This document shows positions 1 through 11,045 of a DNA stretch of 64,000 bases, piece by piece (positions within the stretch are counted from its first letter, which is position 1; each line of letters opens with the position of its first letter). Both the position numbers and the translations under genes were made by a program. The notes below the pieces were generated by a model. The model was not told the origin of the DNA. It searched no databases and saw nothing but the letters and a program-made list of their open reading frames with translations. Source of the stretch: Echinarachnius parma (lineage: Eukaryota; Echinodermata; Echinoidea; Clypeasteroida; Echinarachniidae); contig JBAMJV010003803.1 in the NCBI GenBank assembly GCA_037951105.1, positions 124,001 through 188,000 of the forward strand, written 5' to 3'.

Positions 1-292
1 TCTTTATGTATTTGTGTAAAGACATACATACAGGGAGGAATGGGCTCACAAGAAAAGAGATATATGCTGATAAAATTGAAAGTGTTATTAGTGACGCACA
101 ATTAAAAAGGCACGCACAATTAAAAAATATACGAAGCTACACGTATTGATTGGTTGCCATGGTCCACGACAACGAAAACAATGGTTTGAAGGATGGATGG
201 AAGCTGGTCAAGGAGGAAAACGAAGGCTGCGTATTACATCGTATCTGAAAGAAAGCAGTCATATTGCAGAGTCATTGAACCAGTGGGACTGG

Positions 293-587
293 TTAACCCA
301 TTCATCCTACAGGAACCTGTATTGACATGTATTGCGTCTATGGAAGTTGCAATATCTCGCTACCAATGGGTTAACCCATTCAGAGATTACTGTTAATGGT
401 TGTTACATGGTCACCCATTTAGCCCACAGGAAACTGTATAGCCAGCCACATTTCCAGTCTATGGACATTTGCAATATCTCTCGCTACAAGTGGGTTAACC
501 TATTCACAACTGTTCCTGCAAATATTCGGACTGGGGTTTATGGAGAATGCAATGTTAATCACAATCAGCTAGTCTTGAATGGGTTAA
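293..587. mobile_element. Cluster of TTAACC-ended ~80-bp repeat units
   Basis: TTAACC/GGTTAA boundaries recur at 293, 371, 495 and 584. They delimit one unit of about 80 bp and two longer ones. Shared internal words are CAGGAACCTG or CAGGAAACTG, TCTATGG and TTGCAATATCTC. The same word order occurs in the 80-bp element at 12209-12288. The last unit ends in GTCTTGAATGGGTTAA, linking it to the elements at 5173 and 59912. TTAA ends followed by CC suggest a piggyBac-type non-autonomous element; this is inferred from termini only. The open frames that cross here (193-643, plus) are read-through of the repeat and are not called as genes. Confidence 0.6.
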
Positions 588-649
588 AAGGCACCGTATT
601 ATATGTATGTAATAGAAGCAAATGGCAGTTGCTTGCAAAATAAGAATCA

Positions 650-1606
650 AGTACATGTACATTTATGCTATAGTTGCTTTATTTTCCATTTTTAGCATTG
701 TTAACATGAACTTGATTAAATTAGGCTACTGTGTAGGGTATTTGTAAGGTAGCACGAGTGTGCCACTAGTGCATATGCAGCCAGATTTCTGTCTATTTAC
801 CAATGACCTTGTACAGTATCTCTATAAAGCAATTTGCACACAAATGAACCTTTATATAAAGATCACCGCATTTTCTGCATCTGGAAGTGCTCTCTATAGA
901 CGGGTTTGATTGTAATACCGTATGATCATATATACATTCTAACCTGCTCCAACGACCATCTGATAAATTCAAATCCAAATTTCATTTGATAAAGATCTCT
1001 AACTTCATATCTCCATAAGATATCTCCATAATGTTGAATTTGAGTATATATATGGGTTGCCTGTTCCCCCTCAACAATAATTTGAAGAAAAAAACTAAAC
1101 TAAATAACATTAGAGACATTTTCTTTGGAAAAACATAGAAATACATAAGGTGTGCCCCCCCCCCCCCCCAATAATTTACGTGCCCCCCGTCCCCAATCAG
1201 TCCGACCACGCTACGTCACTTGGTACATCGTATGCATTGTATTGTGCATTAAATGTACATGATACATTGGGAACATGTGTGTATCTATATACATGCGTTT
1301 AACCCTCCATGCACCATTGTTGCACGCAGCATGTAATACCCCAATGGCATTTCCATAGCGCGGCCCCGAATGTGCTTGTCTAAGTACGCGTACCAAGGGA
1401 TATTAAAACTGCAGGTGCTGAGGATACGGAGTAACAATGCATTGCTTATTCATACACAATGCAGAGAAAAAAGAGAAAGAGATTCCATCTTTTACAAAGA
1501 CCTTGTCTCACACGTCACAGAGTGCTGTAAACAAAGCTATGCTGCTTCACAAAAGGGTAAGGACATGGTAGCCTATAACTAATGGAGGTCAGGCAAAAAA
1601 AAAAAG
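650..1606. other. Unique AT-rich stretch with a poly-C run
   Basis: There is no convincing coding signal on either strand. A C15 run sits at 1155-1169. Open frames here are short and of ordinary random composition. No repeat family seen elsewhere in the window was recognised. Confidence 0.5.
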
Positions 1607-1845
1607 AATTGTTATGGTGGCAGCATTTAATAAGGCTTTTTTGCTCTTTCAAGCTGTCTTAGCTGAATTGTTACGGTGGCAGCATTTTATACGGCTTTTT
1701 TGCTCTTTCTAGCTGTCTTAGCTGAATTGTTACGGTGGCAGCATTTTATACGGCTTTTTTGCTCTTTCAAGCTGTCTTAGCTGAATTGTTATGGTGGCAG
1801 CATTTAATAAAGGCTATTTTACTCTTTCTAGCTTTTTCCTCATTC
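1607..1845. repeat. Four-copy 59-bp tandem repeat
   Basis: Units begin AATTGTTA(T/C)GGTGGCAGCA at 1607, 1666, 1725 and 1784, giving a regular 59-bp period. Each unit contains TTTTGCTCTTTC and AGCTGTCTTAGC. Copies 2 and 3 are nearly identical, while copies 1 and 4 have diverged (TTAATAAGG instead of TTATACGG). The array runs straight into the LINE-like 3' tail at 1846-1975, so it may be an internal repeat of that element. Confidence 0.85.
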
Positions 1846-1975
1846 TCATTAATTTGTTTATTAATCTTTTGTTTTATTGTGTAATTATTGTTGTGCACTG
1901 CCTTGTCATTGTCATTGTATTTTATAAGATTTGAAATAAATGATCAATTCAATTCAATTCAATTCAATTCAAATA
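1846..1975 (+). mobile_element. Possible 3' end of a non-LTR retroelement with (AATTC)n tail
   Basis: An AT-rich segment ends in TTTGAAATAAATGATC followed by about five AATTC units (about 1943-1970). A polyadenylation-like AATAAA followed directly by a short microsatellite tail is typical of CR1/RTE-like LINEs or their SINEs. No reverse-transcriptase frame is present upstream, so this would be a 5'-truncated copy or a SINE. It could instead be a plain microsatellite. Confidence 0.35.
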
Positions 1976-2708
1976 CAATGACAAGAAAATAAATGTATTT
2001 TTGAGGGGGGGGGGGGGGCAAGTTTTCAAGCATGCTTGCACTGATACACATACATTTACATGTACACGTAGCCTTTATGAAATTTATTTATCTATGCATA
2101 TTTATGGGATTCATTTTCTGATTATGTAGACTCTTAATGGCTTTTTTTTTAATGCTCACAAAATTTGCAAAAAAACTTTGGTACATGGGTTATGAATTCA
2201 TATTTTACAAGAAAGTACACACAAAAATAGAAACGCAATCAATCATAAGTGAGGAACTTTCAAGACAATTACGTGTAGTACTTTATACCTTGAAGGAAAA
2301 AGAAATGTTATTTATAAATTGAATTTTAGTTGCTAAATCTTATGCTGTATATCGGTAAAATCACTAATTAAAGCAACACCTTCAATACCCTTTCAAATGA
2401 ATTTATATGTGGATATCTATGTTACCTATATCTAAAAAGGATTTTGATCAAATAAACATTATTTTATTTTGAGAATTATGTGCTTTTTCCATTCCTACAC
2501 TTTCATGTTTTCCCCTACCTTTCTAAACATATTTCATTAAGCCCCCCTCACCTCTAAAGCAGATCTTTACTATCCCTGTAATGAAGATGATAACTTGCAA
2601 AAAATATTTAAAAACCAGAGCTTTTTAGTGTCCCTTTAATGAAGGAGATGATTGAGTTGCGATCCATTAGTGGCTTAATGCTGCTGCAAAGACTGAAATA
2701 TTGCACAA

Positions 2709-2739
<31 letters not shown>

Positions 2740-3040
2740 TGTTTCTACTCAGGCTGCTTAATGGACTTAATTGATGATTGGTTTACTTTGGTTTATAATC
2801 AAGTCATCGTGGTGCTTCTTCTTTGCATAGCAATCAATCAAAAGCTTCATGTAATTCCACAAAATGATTCCATCAAACAGATGGTCAGTCAGTCAGATCC
2901 TGCAGAAACCTATTTGATGCCTTTATATATATTTATTTACATTAATTATTCTGTTATAACACAAATGATAAACAAAATGAATGAATAAATCAAGCATCTT
3001 TCTTCATTAGAGGCTGGTACTAAAAAATTATCTGGCCGCG
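1976..3040. other. Unique AT-rich stretch with G14 and (CT)n tracts
   Basis: It contains a G14 run at 2005-2018 and a (CT)n microsatellite at about 2711-2740. The open frames at 2137-2322 and 2701-2988 have no recognisable motif and no splice context. I see nothing else here. Confidence 0.5.
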
Positions 3041-3090
3041 GTATATATGGAGAACGCATTTCATACCAAAATCAGATTGTCTTGGTTCAA
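3041..3090. repeat. Fragment of a TTAA-element interior
   Basis: The words ATGGAGAACGCATTTC, ACCAAAATCAGATTGTCTTGG match the interior of the element at 5173-5256 and, more weakly, 540-587 and 59950-60014. The TTAA terminus is missing on both sides, so this is a decayed fragment. Confidence 0.5.
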
Positions 3091-4180
3091 ATATTTGGTG
3101 GACACACATTTTAATTTGTAAAGTCAGGTGTAAAATTACAGCAGATATATATGTAATAATGTAATACTCAAAATAGCTACAAATAACCAAGAATAATTCT
3201 GATTCTTCAAATGTTCTTGTTCTGTAAAATCTGCAAGAATTGCAAGAACGATGATTTAATGATTTATTTACGAGAGGGAACTAATACTATTACACCCTAG
3301 AGGGGCATTCTTATCAAATATTACTAGCTCAATCTTTTTCAGGTCACTTCAAGTTATTTTTCAGGGGACAAAAAGGACTTTGTGTTCATCCGGAAATGCA
3401 CAAAGCAAAACAAGACTTATCAACGTCAAGGGTAAGACCTTGTGAAAGTCGAACGTTGCCCCTAACTACACGCATACACACTCCTACAAAATGAAAATAA
3501 TAATAATAATAAAGGAGTATTGTATATCAAACTGAAGACCTTTTGATTGTAAATGCTGGATGTTGCCCCCGAGTCTGAAACTATTATGACAAGGTTCTGG
3601 ATGATTCTGTGACATTGGTTGGCGGCTCATATGCCCTGCTAATTATGAAAAACTAGATGGCAAACATGTCGCTAACTAAACAATGCCCCGAGTCCCCCAA
3701 CAATGACATGTCAATCTCCGACAATCTAATATCACTCATCGCTCTTATAGATGGATCAAACAAGAGAGAGAGAGAGAGAGGGGGATGTTGAACTACCATA
3801 GAATATAAAAAATAAAACAAGATTTAGATAAGAGTATTTGGGCAGAAAAGGAGATAGATATATAGAGATAAAGAAAAGTACATGGGAGATAAACAAAAGT
3901 GAAATTAGAGAGATTTGAAAAAGTGACCGATAGAATCATATCAAGAGGAAAACAATGACAAAAACAGAAAATGAGAAAGAAAGAGAGAGAGTTTAGCAGC
4001 AAAGTGCATGAAAGTGCTGGTGACTGCATGACAGTTTGCATGTAAAATTTGTGGACAAATATGCTCAGTGCATTCATACAGCGAGGGCAAACGGGGCATG
4101 CCCGAAGCCATACATGACAACGGAGAGCGCTAAAGAGGAAAAGGGAACGAATTGATTGTATTTATTTTGTCTATTTCGGT
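3091..4180. other. Unique stretch with (GA)n at 3763-3782
   Basis: AT-rich sequence with a short GA microsatellite and GA-rich flanks to about 4000. The minus-strand frame at 3793-4077 is a product of that purine skew. No gene signal was seen. Confidence 0.5.
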
Positions 4181-4184
4181 TGCT

Positions 4185-4435
4185 GTTTCCATTTCATATC
4201 TGTGGTTCTGCGCGGGGGAAGCCGGGGCCGTGTTACAACAGGGTTTACGTTTCCTCTCCCTCGTCGCGACGTGATGAAACACCCGTCAATATCTGGCGAT
4301 TGAATCGTGGATCAACGCGGACGCTGGGACGAGGGGAAATTACCGCACTCGCATCCCCGTTCACCTGTGCGCTTTCATTCAGGCAGGTGCTACTGACATA
4401 TTAACGGCCGGGAAACGGATCACGATCATGTCGCT
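4185..4435. other. CpG-richer block, candidate regulatory DNA
   Basis: The block stands out from its AT-rich surroundings by repeated CpG (GCGCGGGG, GTCGCGACGTG, TCAACGCGGACG, TTAACGGCCGGG). It is non-repetitive within the window. An open frame covers it on the plus strand but shows no domain or splice site. An enhancer, an alternative promoter or an unmethylated CpG cluster are all possible. Confidence 0.3.
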
Positions 4436-5172
4436 TAAATGCTTTGCCCTTTCCCCCCTCCTCCATCAAAATGATTTCATAATGCTAATGTTTATTTTCA
4501 TTCAACACACAAACACACACAAAGGAGGGAACGTGACAAAAATGATTCAATCCACGGAACTGAAACACAAAGTCAAGCTGAAAATGTTGTTATATTGATC
4601 AATTTACAACTATTCCTTTTTTTACCACAACTATCGTTAATAACGATGATAAAAACATGCTACCACAAGAAATGCTTTTGTTATACATGTATATTGCATT
4701 ATAATAATTATAAGACATTTCGTTTGTAATTTTATCAGCAATATCTCTCCTCTCTCTAAAAATAAAAAAAATTGTTCAGGCATTCTATTTTCTGCAAACC
4801 ACTAGAAAAAGCTTTTAGATCTATATAAAGAGCAACTAAATATTCTCCTCTTTTGTATCTTTTCTAATTTACAGGGAAAGTTAATCAGCGTAATTTGATG
4901 ACCTTGCTCGACTCAACCCCGGCATTAGACGCACAGAGGAGGTCAATGAAAGAGAAAATTCAAATTCAAATATCTCTCTCTCTTTTGTGCTTGTGAGTCA
5001 CAAATTAAGGGTATTTTTATGCCCATTAGAGGTGAGTCATTTTTGGTGGTAAGTGGGGTGGCCTTAATGTTCTAAATGCATTACAAATTTAAAAGCAATA
5101 CACCATTACTACGGTGAGTTTACAGAAAATGTAATATAATAAGAGATTTTTTTATATTTAATGTATGTGGCT
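4436..5172. other. Unique AT-rich stretch
   Basis: No coding signal or long repeat was found. Small TCTC tracts occur at 4747 and 4975. Confidence 0.45.
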
Positions 5173-5256
5173 TTAACCCACTCAGGACGGATCCTCACCA
5201 TACTCCTGTATGGAGAATGCATTTCAAACCAAAATCAGATAGTCTTGGACGGATTC
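5173..5256. mobile_element. TTAACCCACTCAGGAC-ended short element (partial)
   Basis: The left end TTAACCCACTCAGGACGGAT is followed by TATGGAGAATGCATTTC and ACCAAAATCAGATAGTCTTG. The left end resembles the reverse complement of the GTCTTGAATGGGTTAA terminus seen at 571-587 and 59999-60014. The right TTAA is degraded (GTCTTGGACGGATTC). Confidence 0.45.
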
Positions 5257-5492
5257 ATTATACAAATTCAACTATTTAAAACAAATAACAGTCATGTATA
5301 ATATGAATATGACTACAAATAAGTAAAACTGTATACTCAGTAGTATTTTGAGACATGGAAGGAGAAGAGTGTAAGCTTATTTACCCCCCAAAATCAAAGA
5401 AAATTTGCGCTAATGTTTAATCTAGAAGTAGAAACCAAACAAATAAATAGCAATGTTTATCAACAAAAATTTCTGGCAGTTTTCCTTTTAGG

Positions 5493-5665
5493 TACAGAGG
5501 AACCTCGTAATAAAGAGATCTGAAAAGCCTCTAATAACAAGGTAATTTTGCTGGTTCCCGCTATTTATATATATATTTTTTTACTCTGATAAAGAGATAC
5601 CTGATATAACAAGGGAAGTTCCACCATCCCAAGCTGCTTGAATATAACAAGGTTCGCCTTATATC
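5493..5665. mobile_element. Pogo/Tigger-like terminal-repeat remnant
   Basis: It starts TACAGAGGAACCTCGTAATA and contains several copies of (T)AATAACAAGG and GATAAAGAGAT in both arms. It ends with AACAAGGTTCGCCTTAT. 'TACAG...AACCTCG.TATAA' ends with a TA target are typical of pogo/Tigger-type elements. No transposase is present. The assignment rests only on the ends. Confidence 0.4.
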
Positions 5666-5887
5666 ACAAATGATTTGTATAAATTCATAAAGTATAAAAA
5701 TTGTAATGATAATGGGTTATTTTCAAACAGGGTAAATGCCAAATGATGATGATCGAAATAGGTGCAAAAAATAACTGCTGTAGATAGATTTCTTTGTGTT
5801 TGATCAGCTGGGTATGATGCTCCTAAAACTGTCATAGCTCAGAATGATTGATTCCTCTGGAAGACTTGCTTTGTGCTTATTCATCAT

Positions 5888-6169
5888 TATCTGGTAGACA
5901 CAGGGTTGATGTCTGTTTGTGTGTGTGTGCATGTGTGTGTCTGTCTGTGAGTTTATTTGAGTGTGTATATGCATTTGTGTGTGTTTGAGTGTGCGTGTAT
6001 GTCTGTGAGTATGTGCATTGGTACGTGTGTGTCTGTCTGTGTGTGCGTGTGTGAGTTCAAGTGTGTGTGTGTGTGTGTGTCTGTCAGTATGTACATGTGT
6101 GCATGCGTACGTGTGTGTGTGTGTGTATACACCAATGTTGATATATGTATGCGTTGGGGGGGGGGGGGG
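5888..6169. repeat. Compound (TG)n array ending in G14
   Basis: About 240 bp of interrupted GT/TGTC/TGAG dinucleotide repeat is followed by a G14 run at 6156-6169. The overlapping open frames on both strands are Thr/His-rich or Cys/Val-rich translations of this repeat and are not genes. Confidence 0.9.
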
Positions 6170-7123
6170 AAAGTAGGGGGTACATGGTAAAGACAGGGGC
6201 ACGTACGAGGGTGTACCAAATGAGACATCTATAGTCCAAATGTAAGTAGACAAAGTGGCAAAAAATGGGGAGGGGGGAAGAATGAGATGATTGGGTGGGG
6301 GTTGATTTTAGATAATGGAAGCAGTTAAGCAGGAAATGAAGATGCAATCATGTCGATATCCTCAATGTAACTAGATGAGGAACCAATGAGATATCATGTT
6401 TGACAAAGTGTGTGTTTATCTACACATGTATGTATACATGTCTAATACAGAATCAGTGCTTTGTGATACATTTCAAGCCGATTTGTATCAAGTTAAAAGA
6501 TCAATCTGTATTAAAACACGTTTTCAAAATACTCATTTTCTGGCTAGACAAACGTACAGATAAACACATCCAATTATTGACCAACCAACCGAGGTATTGT
6601 ACGAGTCTTGACTCAAAAGTAGGGGGAAGGTTGATCGCGCAGTACAACTTCAAGTCACTGTTGGAGGGGAGAAATAAAAAGTATACAGCAGGTGAAATAA
6701 TTTGTCAACGATGCACTCTTTTGAAACCATCAATTACCATTTACCTCTGAACGGGACAAGTGAATAGGCATTATAAATGGTGCACTTATCATTGAGAAAG
6801 GAAAGGGGGAGGGGGTGGGGGTATATCATTACTCAAAACGCAACAAAAACAAAACTCATGACAGCACTTGGGAGTTTTGAGTTATGAATGGGGGAAGGCA
6901 GAGACACAAATACTGTGGATGCAAATAAAGAGAAATAAATCATGGCGCGCATCCATCAAACACTGCAAAGGTCAGGTTTTATTAATACTGAAAATTTGCT
7001 GTAATGCAAGATTTGTCCAATGAGTGATTATTTATGGTTTATGACTATCGGAGGAAAGAAAGAGGAATACATTCAAGATATTTTTTAAAGAAATCATTTC
7101 AAGAAAAGAAAATACAATGAAAG
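6170..7123. other. Unique stretch, G-rich patches
   Basis: Short G-rich patches occur at 6266-6300 and 6805-6822. The 116-codon plus-strand frame at 6400-6750 has no recognisable domain, signal or splice context. I consider it chance. Confidence 0.45.
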
Positions 7124-7318
7124 TTAAAGGGATAGTTGAGTTTTGGTAAAGAGGGTTTTTTGTGAGATAATGAAAAACGGAGTCAATGGAGACAAAAGGA
7201 GATGGAAAAGACAAAAGAGGGAAAGGGAGAGGGAGAGACACACACATACAGAGAGATATAGAAGGGAGAATGGGATAGAGATGGGAATAAAGCAATATAT
7301 ATAAATAGATAGATATAC

Positions 7319-7325
7319 AAGATAG

Positions 7326-7392
<67 letters not shown>

Positions 7393-7393
7393 G
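7319..7393. repeat. (GATA)n microsatellite
   Basis: About 17 uninterrupted GATA units. The antisense open frame with a repeated Ile-Tyr-Leu-Ser pattern is its translation. Confidence 0.95.
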
Positions 7394-7591
7394 GCAAATG
7401 TTTAGATAGATAAACAGAGACAGTGAAAGCAGTTAATTAAAAGAGGAGGCTTGGATGGAAAAGGTAGTCATAAAAAAGATTTCATGGAAAAGATGAGTCA
7501 TCTTGTGGTGAATCAAAAGTGAAACAATCACAGTATGACAAGCTACCTGACAAGGATGCACCTGCTACAGGTGACACGGGAGATGGGGAGT

Positions 7592-7644
7592 GGGGGGGGG
7601 GGGGGGGGGGGGGGGCAGGGGGTGAGGGGAAATGGGGGGGGGGG
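7592..7644. repeat. Long poly-G tracts (G24 and G11)
   Basis: G24 at 7592-7615 and G11 at 7634-7644 lie in a 75-bp G-rich patch. The pair can form G-quadruplexes and is likely to be length-polymorphic. Confidence 0.9.
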
Positions 7645-7994
7645 CAAGGGTCAGGGGAGGGTAGGGGTTAATTTTATCTTATTCATGAATGTGTGTCACT
7701 ATTTGTTCACCTTTGACCAGAGATGAGGGTTTTGAGGGTGTAAATCTGCATTCATTTTAAAGAATTAATCTATGAATGAATCGATGAATGCATGAAAGAG
7801 TGACACAGACACGAATATCATACACTGTAATGAGCCCATATTACTGGATGCAACTTTAATACACGCCTACAGATATCACACACAAACTACCCTGTACAGA
7901 CCTACTTTACGATGGTAATAAGCGTATTTGGCAAATATGCCAACAGCTACAACTGGGAAACGACACTGCCCTTGGTAAGTATCTATCCCTTTAA

Positions 7995-8377
7995 AAAAAA
8001 GCCTCATTTACGCTACCTTTTCCACCTGATAACGATTAGCTTGAAACATTTTAAAATGCTGATTAGTAGCCCGAACCATGCTTCAAAAGGTTGACTATAT
8101 AGGTTAAACAAAAAAAGGAAAAATGCACCCTAGTTCAAATCGATAACGTTGGAATACAAACTGAAGGAGCGAGGGTTGAAGAAAGGTTTGAGCTGCAAAT
8201 GTATGTAGGTTGGGATTGTATCAATGACATTTCTCCCAGGACCGACCCGGTATCGGGGATGGGGTGCCCTTGGGCCCCTCCATTGATCACCAGGGGGTGG
8301 ATCAATAACCAAATGACCCCCGTGCCACACCCCACCTGCCCAGCTGGTGCAGCTGCGCATTGGCACAACAAACAGTT
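7995..8377. other. Unique stretch with a GC-rich patch
   Basis: 8236-8365 is GC-richer (GGGTGCCCTTGGGCCCC, CAGCTGGTGCAGCTGCGC) and open in several frames. No domain or splice pair was recognised. Confidence 0.4.
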
Positions 8378-8655
8378 CTCAACATTTTAAACATCTCTCT
8401 CTCTCTGTCTGTTTTAAAAAAAATTGAGAACATTTAAAATATCTATCTTTCTGTTTTCAAAAGAGATTGAGAACATTTTAAATCTATCTCTTTCTGTGTC
8501 CCAGGGAAAAATTGAGAACATTTCAAATATCTCTCTTTTTTTTTGACCCGTAAAAAAGAGGAATGACAAATGGTTAACATTTCAGCGATTTCTCTTTTCT
8601 CTAAATAATGGGGCAATAAGAAATTGGGAGCAGCCACATTGTAAGACATTTCTTT
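8378..8655. repeat. ~44-bp minisatellite with ATTGAGAACATTT core
   Basis: The core ATTGAGAACATTT recurs at 8423, 8466 and 8511, spaced 43-45 bp, followed by TATCTCTYTTTCTG. More diverged units continue to about 8655. The antisense frame at 8443-8649 is its translation. Confidence 0.75.
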
Positions 8656-9351
8656 TCTTTATATGTACAATAGGGGAATTTTTAAAAATGTGAACATTCA
8701 CAATATTAAAGACATTCCTTTCTCTGTATTTTAGATTTTTCAAAGTTTTTGTATCCCACTTTCATTTCTTTCATCCTTTTTCTGCATGTTGGGGTAATAT
8801 TAACATTGTGAACAGTTTAGCTTTGGCATAGTTATTTTCTAATTTAACTTTCGCTTTCTCACTCATTCTTTAACACTAAGTCTCCTAGGGCAACATTATT
8901 ATCCCCTCCAAATAAGCAACAATGACTTTCTGTCAATTTTCATATAAAAAAAAAAAAAAAAATCTTAAAATAAGAAAACAGCCTTTTTTCAAAAGACATC
9001 CTACTGGCAAAATTAAGTTTATATAAGATATAAACAAATTTCTCACTTTGCCGCACATTTCTCGGAAACGTGACATTGAGGAAAGCTAGGATCATATTTT
9101 GAGGCAAACTAACACTTTATCCACCTTAATTAATGAGGCCCTCTAACGATAAAGAAAAAAAAACCTAGTCAAGTATTTGGGGCGGCTAAACATGTCTCTG
9201 TTGCTATAATAGCCCGATGCCATTACCAGCCTAATTGTTGTATATGACAAGATCAAATAACTGTTGACGGGCTAATATCTCCCGGCAACGCTTTCAAACA
9301 TTGCCTCCTTGCAAGAGTTTATGGACACTCGTCTGCACTCATTTGGTTGGT
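8656..9351. other. Unique AT-rich stretch
   Basis: It contains an A run at about 8946-8961. No coding or repeat signal was recognised otherwise. Confidence 0.45.
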
Positions 9352-9588
9352 CTACGCCTCATTTTGTCTGCTACGAGTACATGATGCCTGAAACATCCAT
9401 TTCCCTAACTTGACCTTCGACACTAAATCTCTCAAATATGGTCGCATAGTCTACACCCACTTGGTCCAAGACTCATTTGTTAGAAACTACAAGTACATAA
9501 TGCCTGAAACATCCATTTCCCTAAATCCAAACTTGACCATCGACCCTAAATCCTTAAAATATGGTCGCTTAGTCTAGACCCAAGCTTA
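9352..9588. repeat. Two-copy ~116-bp tandem duplication
   Basis: CTAC(G/A)AGTACAT(G/A)ATGCC, then TGAAACATCCATTTCCCTAA and AATATGGTCGC(A/T)TAGTCTA occur in the same order at 9371 and 9487. The second copy has a small insertion (ATCCAA). The following 70 bp is rich in CCCTAA-like words but is not telomeric. Confidence 0.8.
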
Positions 9589-10281
9589 CCTTAACCCTAA
9601 ATTCCAATCCCTCACTCAAATCATAATCCCTAATCCTAAACCTCAGCTTTTGTATTCCGATTTTCTTTCCTAAATTAACTAAGATTAGTTTGAATTAAGA
9701 CTAGTTTCATATCTTCAGCTGATTCCTAGTGTACACAGAGACTTCTTTGTAGGCCATTGATAGCCTAAATCTCTCCTATGGAGAGATTTAGAGATTCATG
9801 CACTGGGCATTCATTTGAATTGCTTTTTATACTTGAGATTAAGCTTTACATCCACTTTTTTCTATTGTATTGTATTGAAATTCAAATATTCCCATACATA
9901 TGCATGTATACTACAGTCAATTATACATGTATGCAAAATAATCATGATATAATTCATGATATACGTATATTCCCAGTCATACTATATTTACCTAACATAT
10001 TCCCTTCATCCCTCATTCATTCATTCATATAATGTTAACCTTCTATACCATACATGTTTATTCTCCATTCATTCATGTACTATATTTCCCCTACACATTT
10101 ACCCCCACATCCCTATGCTTTCTGTATGGTATCCCCGCATCTGCAGAAGCCTCCAATCATTCCCCCAGAAGGCTGGAACTTATTACATGACATTTCAGAC
10201 TGTTTAGATTTCTTCTATCCCCGATATTATTAGATTGCTAACAAAACAGTCACTTTGTTCTCCCCTCCCTCTGAATTACAG
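9589..10281. other. Unique AT-rich stretch with short CATT repeats
   Basis: CATTCATTCATTCAT-type repeats occur near 10012-10028 and 10068-10075. No gene signal. Confidence 0.4.
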
Positions 10282-11045
10282 CTGTCAAAGAGTCGGGCGG
10301 GGTGGGGCGGTGATGAGATGGAGATTGAGAGAGAGAGAGGGGGAGAGGGTGAGAGAATGGGAGAGGGGACAAGAAATACAGCAATGGCGATGAGGTCAAG
10401 AGAGAGGGGAGAGAGAGGGGGAGAAAGGGGTGAGAGAAAGAGCATGGGAGTGAGAGGAGACATATAGACAATAGAAATGAGAGAATGAGGGGGAAAGAGT
10501 AGGAAAAGAGATCTAAAAAGCAATGAAGGAGAGAGAGATGGCTAGAGAGATGGAGGGAAGGGGAGGGGAGAGAGGGGAACAGAGAATGGGAGAGGGGACG
10601 AGAAATACAGCAATGGTGATGAGGTAAAGAGAGATGAGGTAAAGAGAGAGGGGGGAGAGAGAGGGGGAGAAAGGGGTGAGAGAAAGAGCATGGGAGTGAG
10701 AGGAGAAATATAGACAATATAAATGAGAGAATGAGGGGGAAAGAGTAGGAAAAGATAGATCTAAAAGCAATGAAGGAGAGAGAGATGGCTAGAGAGAGGG
10801 GGGAAGGGGAGGGGGGAAGGGGAGGGGAGAGGGGGGGGGGGTGAAGGAGAGGGGGGGTGAAGAAGAGGAGGGAGAGGGGTGGCATGGAGAAAACAAAAGA
10901 ATGAAAGGAGAGACATTGAAAGCAATGGAAAAAAAGAGATGTGGATAATTTGAGAGAGGGAGAGATAGAGGGGAAGAATAAGGAAGACTCAGAAAGAGAG
11001 AAAGAAGAATAAGGGGAGAGTAGGGAGGGGTGAGCGAAGAAATTA
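10282..11045. repeat. Purine-strand (GA/GGGA)n array with a 229-bp duplication
   Basis: The plus strand is almost entirely purine for about 760 bp. A block starting GAGAATGGGAGAGGGGAC at 10353 repeats at 10582, with shared landmarks ATACAGCAATGG, GAGCATGGGAGTGAGAGG and GAGATGGCTAGAGAGA. This is a tandem duplication of a composite unit. The long antisense Ser/Leu/Pro frame (266 codons) is its translation and not a gene. Long homopurine tracts can adopt triplex DNA. Confidence 0.9.

Larger units (their letters stand above)
7124..7994. mobile_element. Candidate TTAAAGGGATAG-ended element (T2/Kolobok-like)
   Basis: The left end TTAAAGGGATAGTTG at 7124 pairs with CTATCCCTTTAA ending at 7994, giving a 12-bp terminal inverted repeat and TTAA at both ends. 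The 871-bp body carries a (GATA)n array and long G runs but no transposase. TTAAAGG ends with a TTAA target are the signature described for T2/Kolobok elements. Twelve matching bases over this distance could be partly fortuitous. Confidence 0.4.

Noticed and set aside
5804..6253. 149-codon antisense His/Thr-rich frame
   Set aside because: Produced by the TG array; no domain and no plausible composition.
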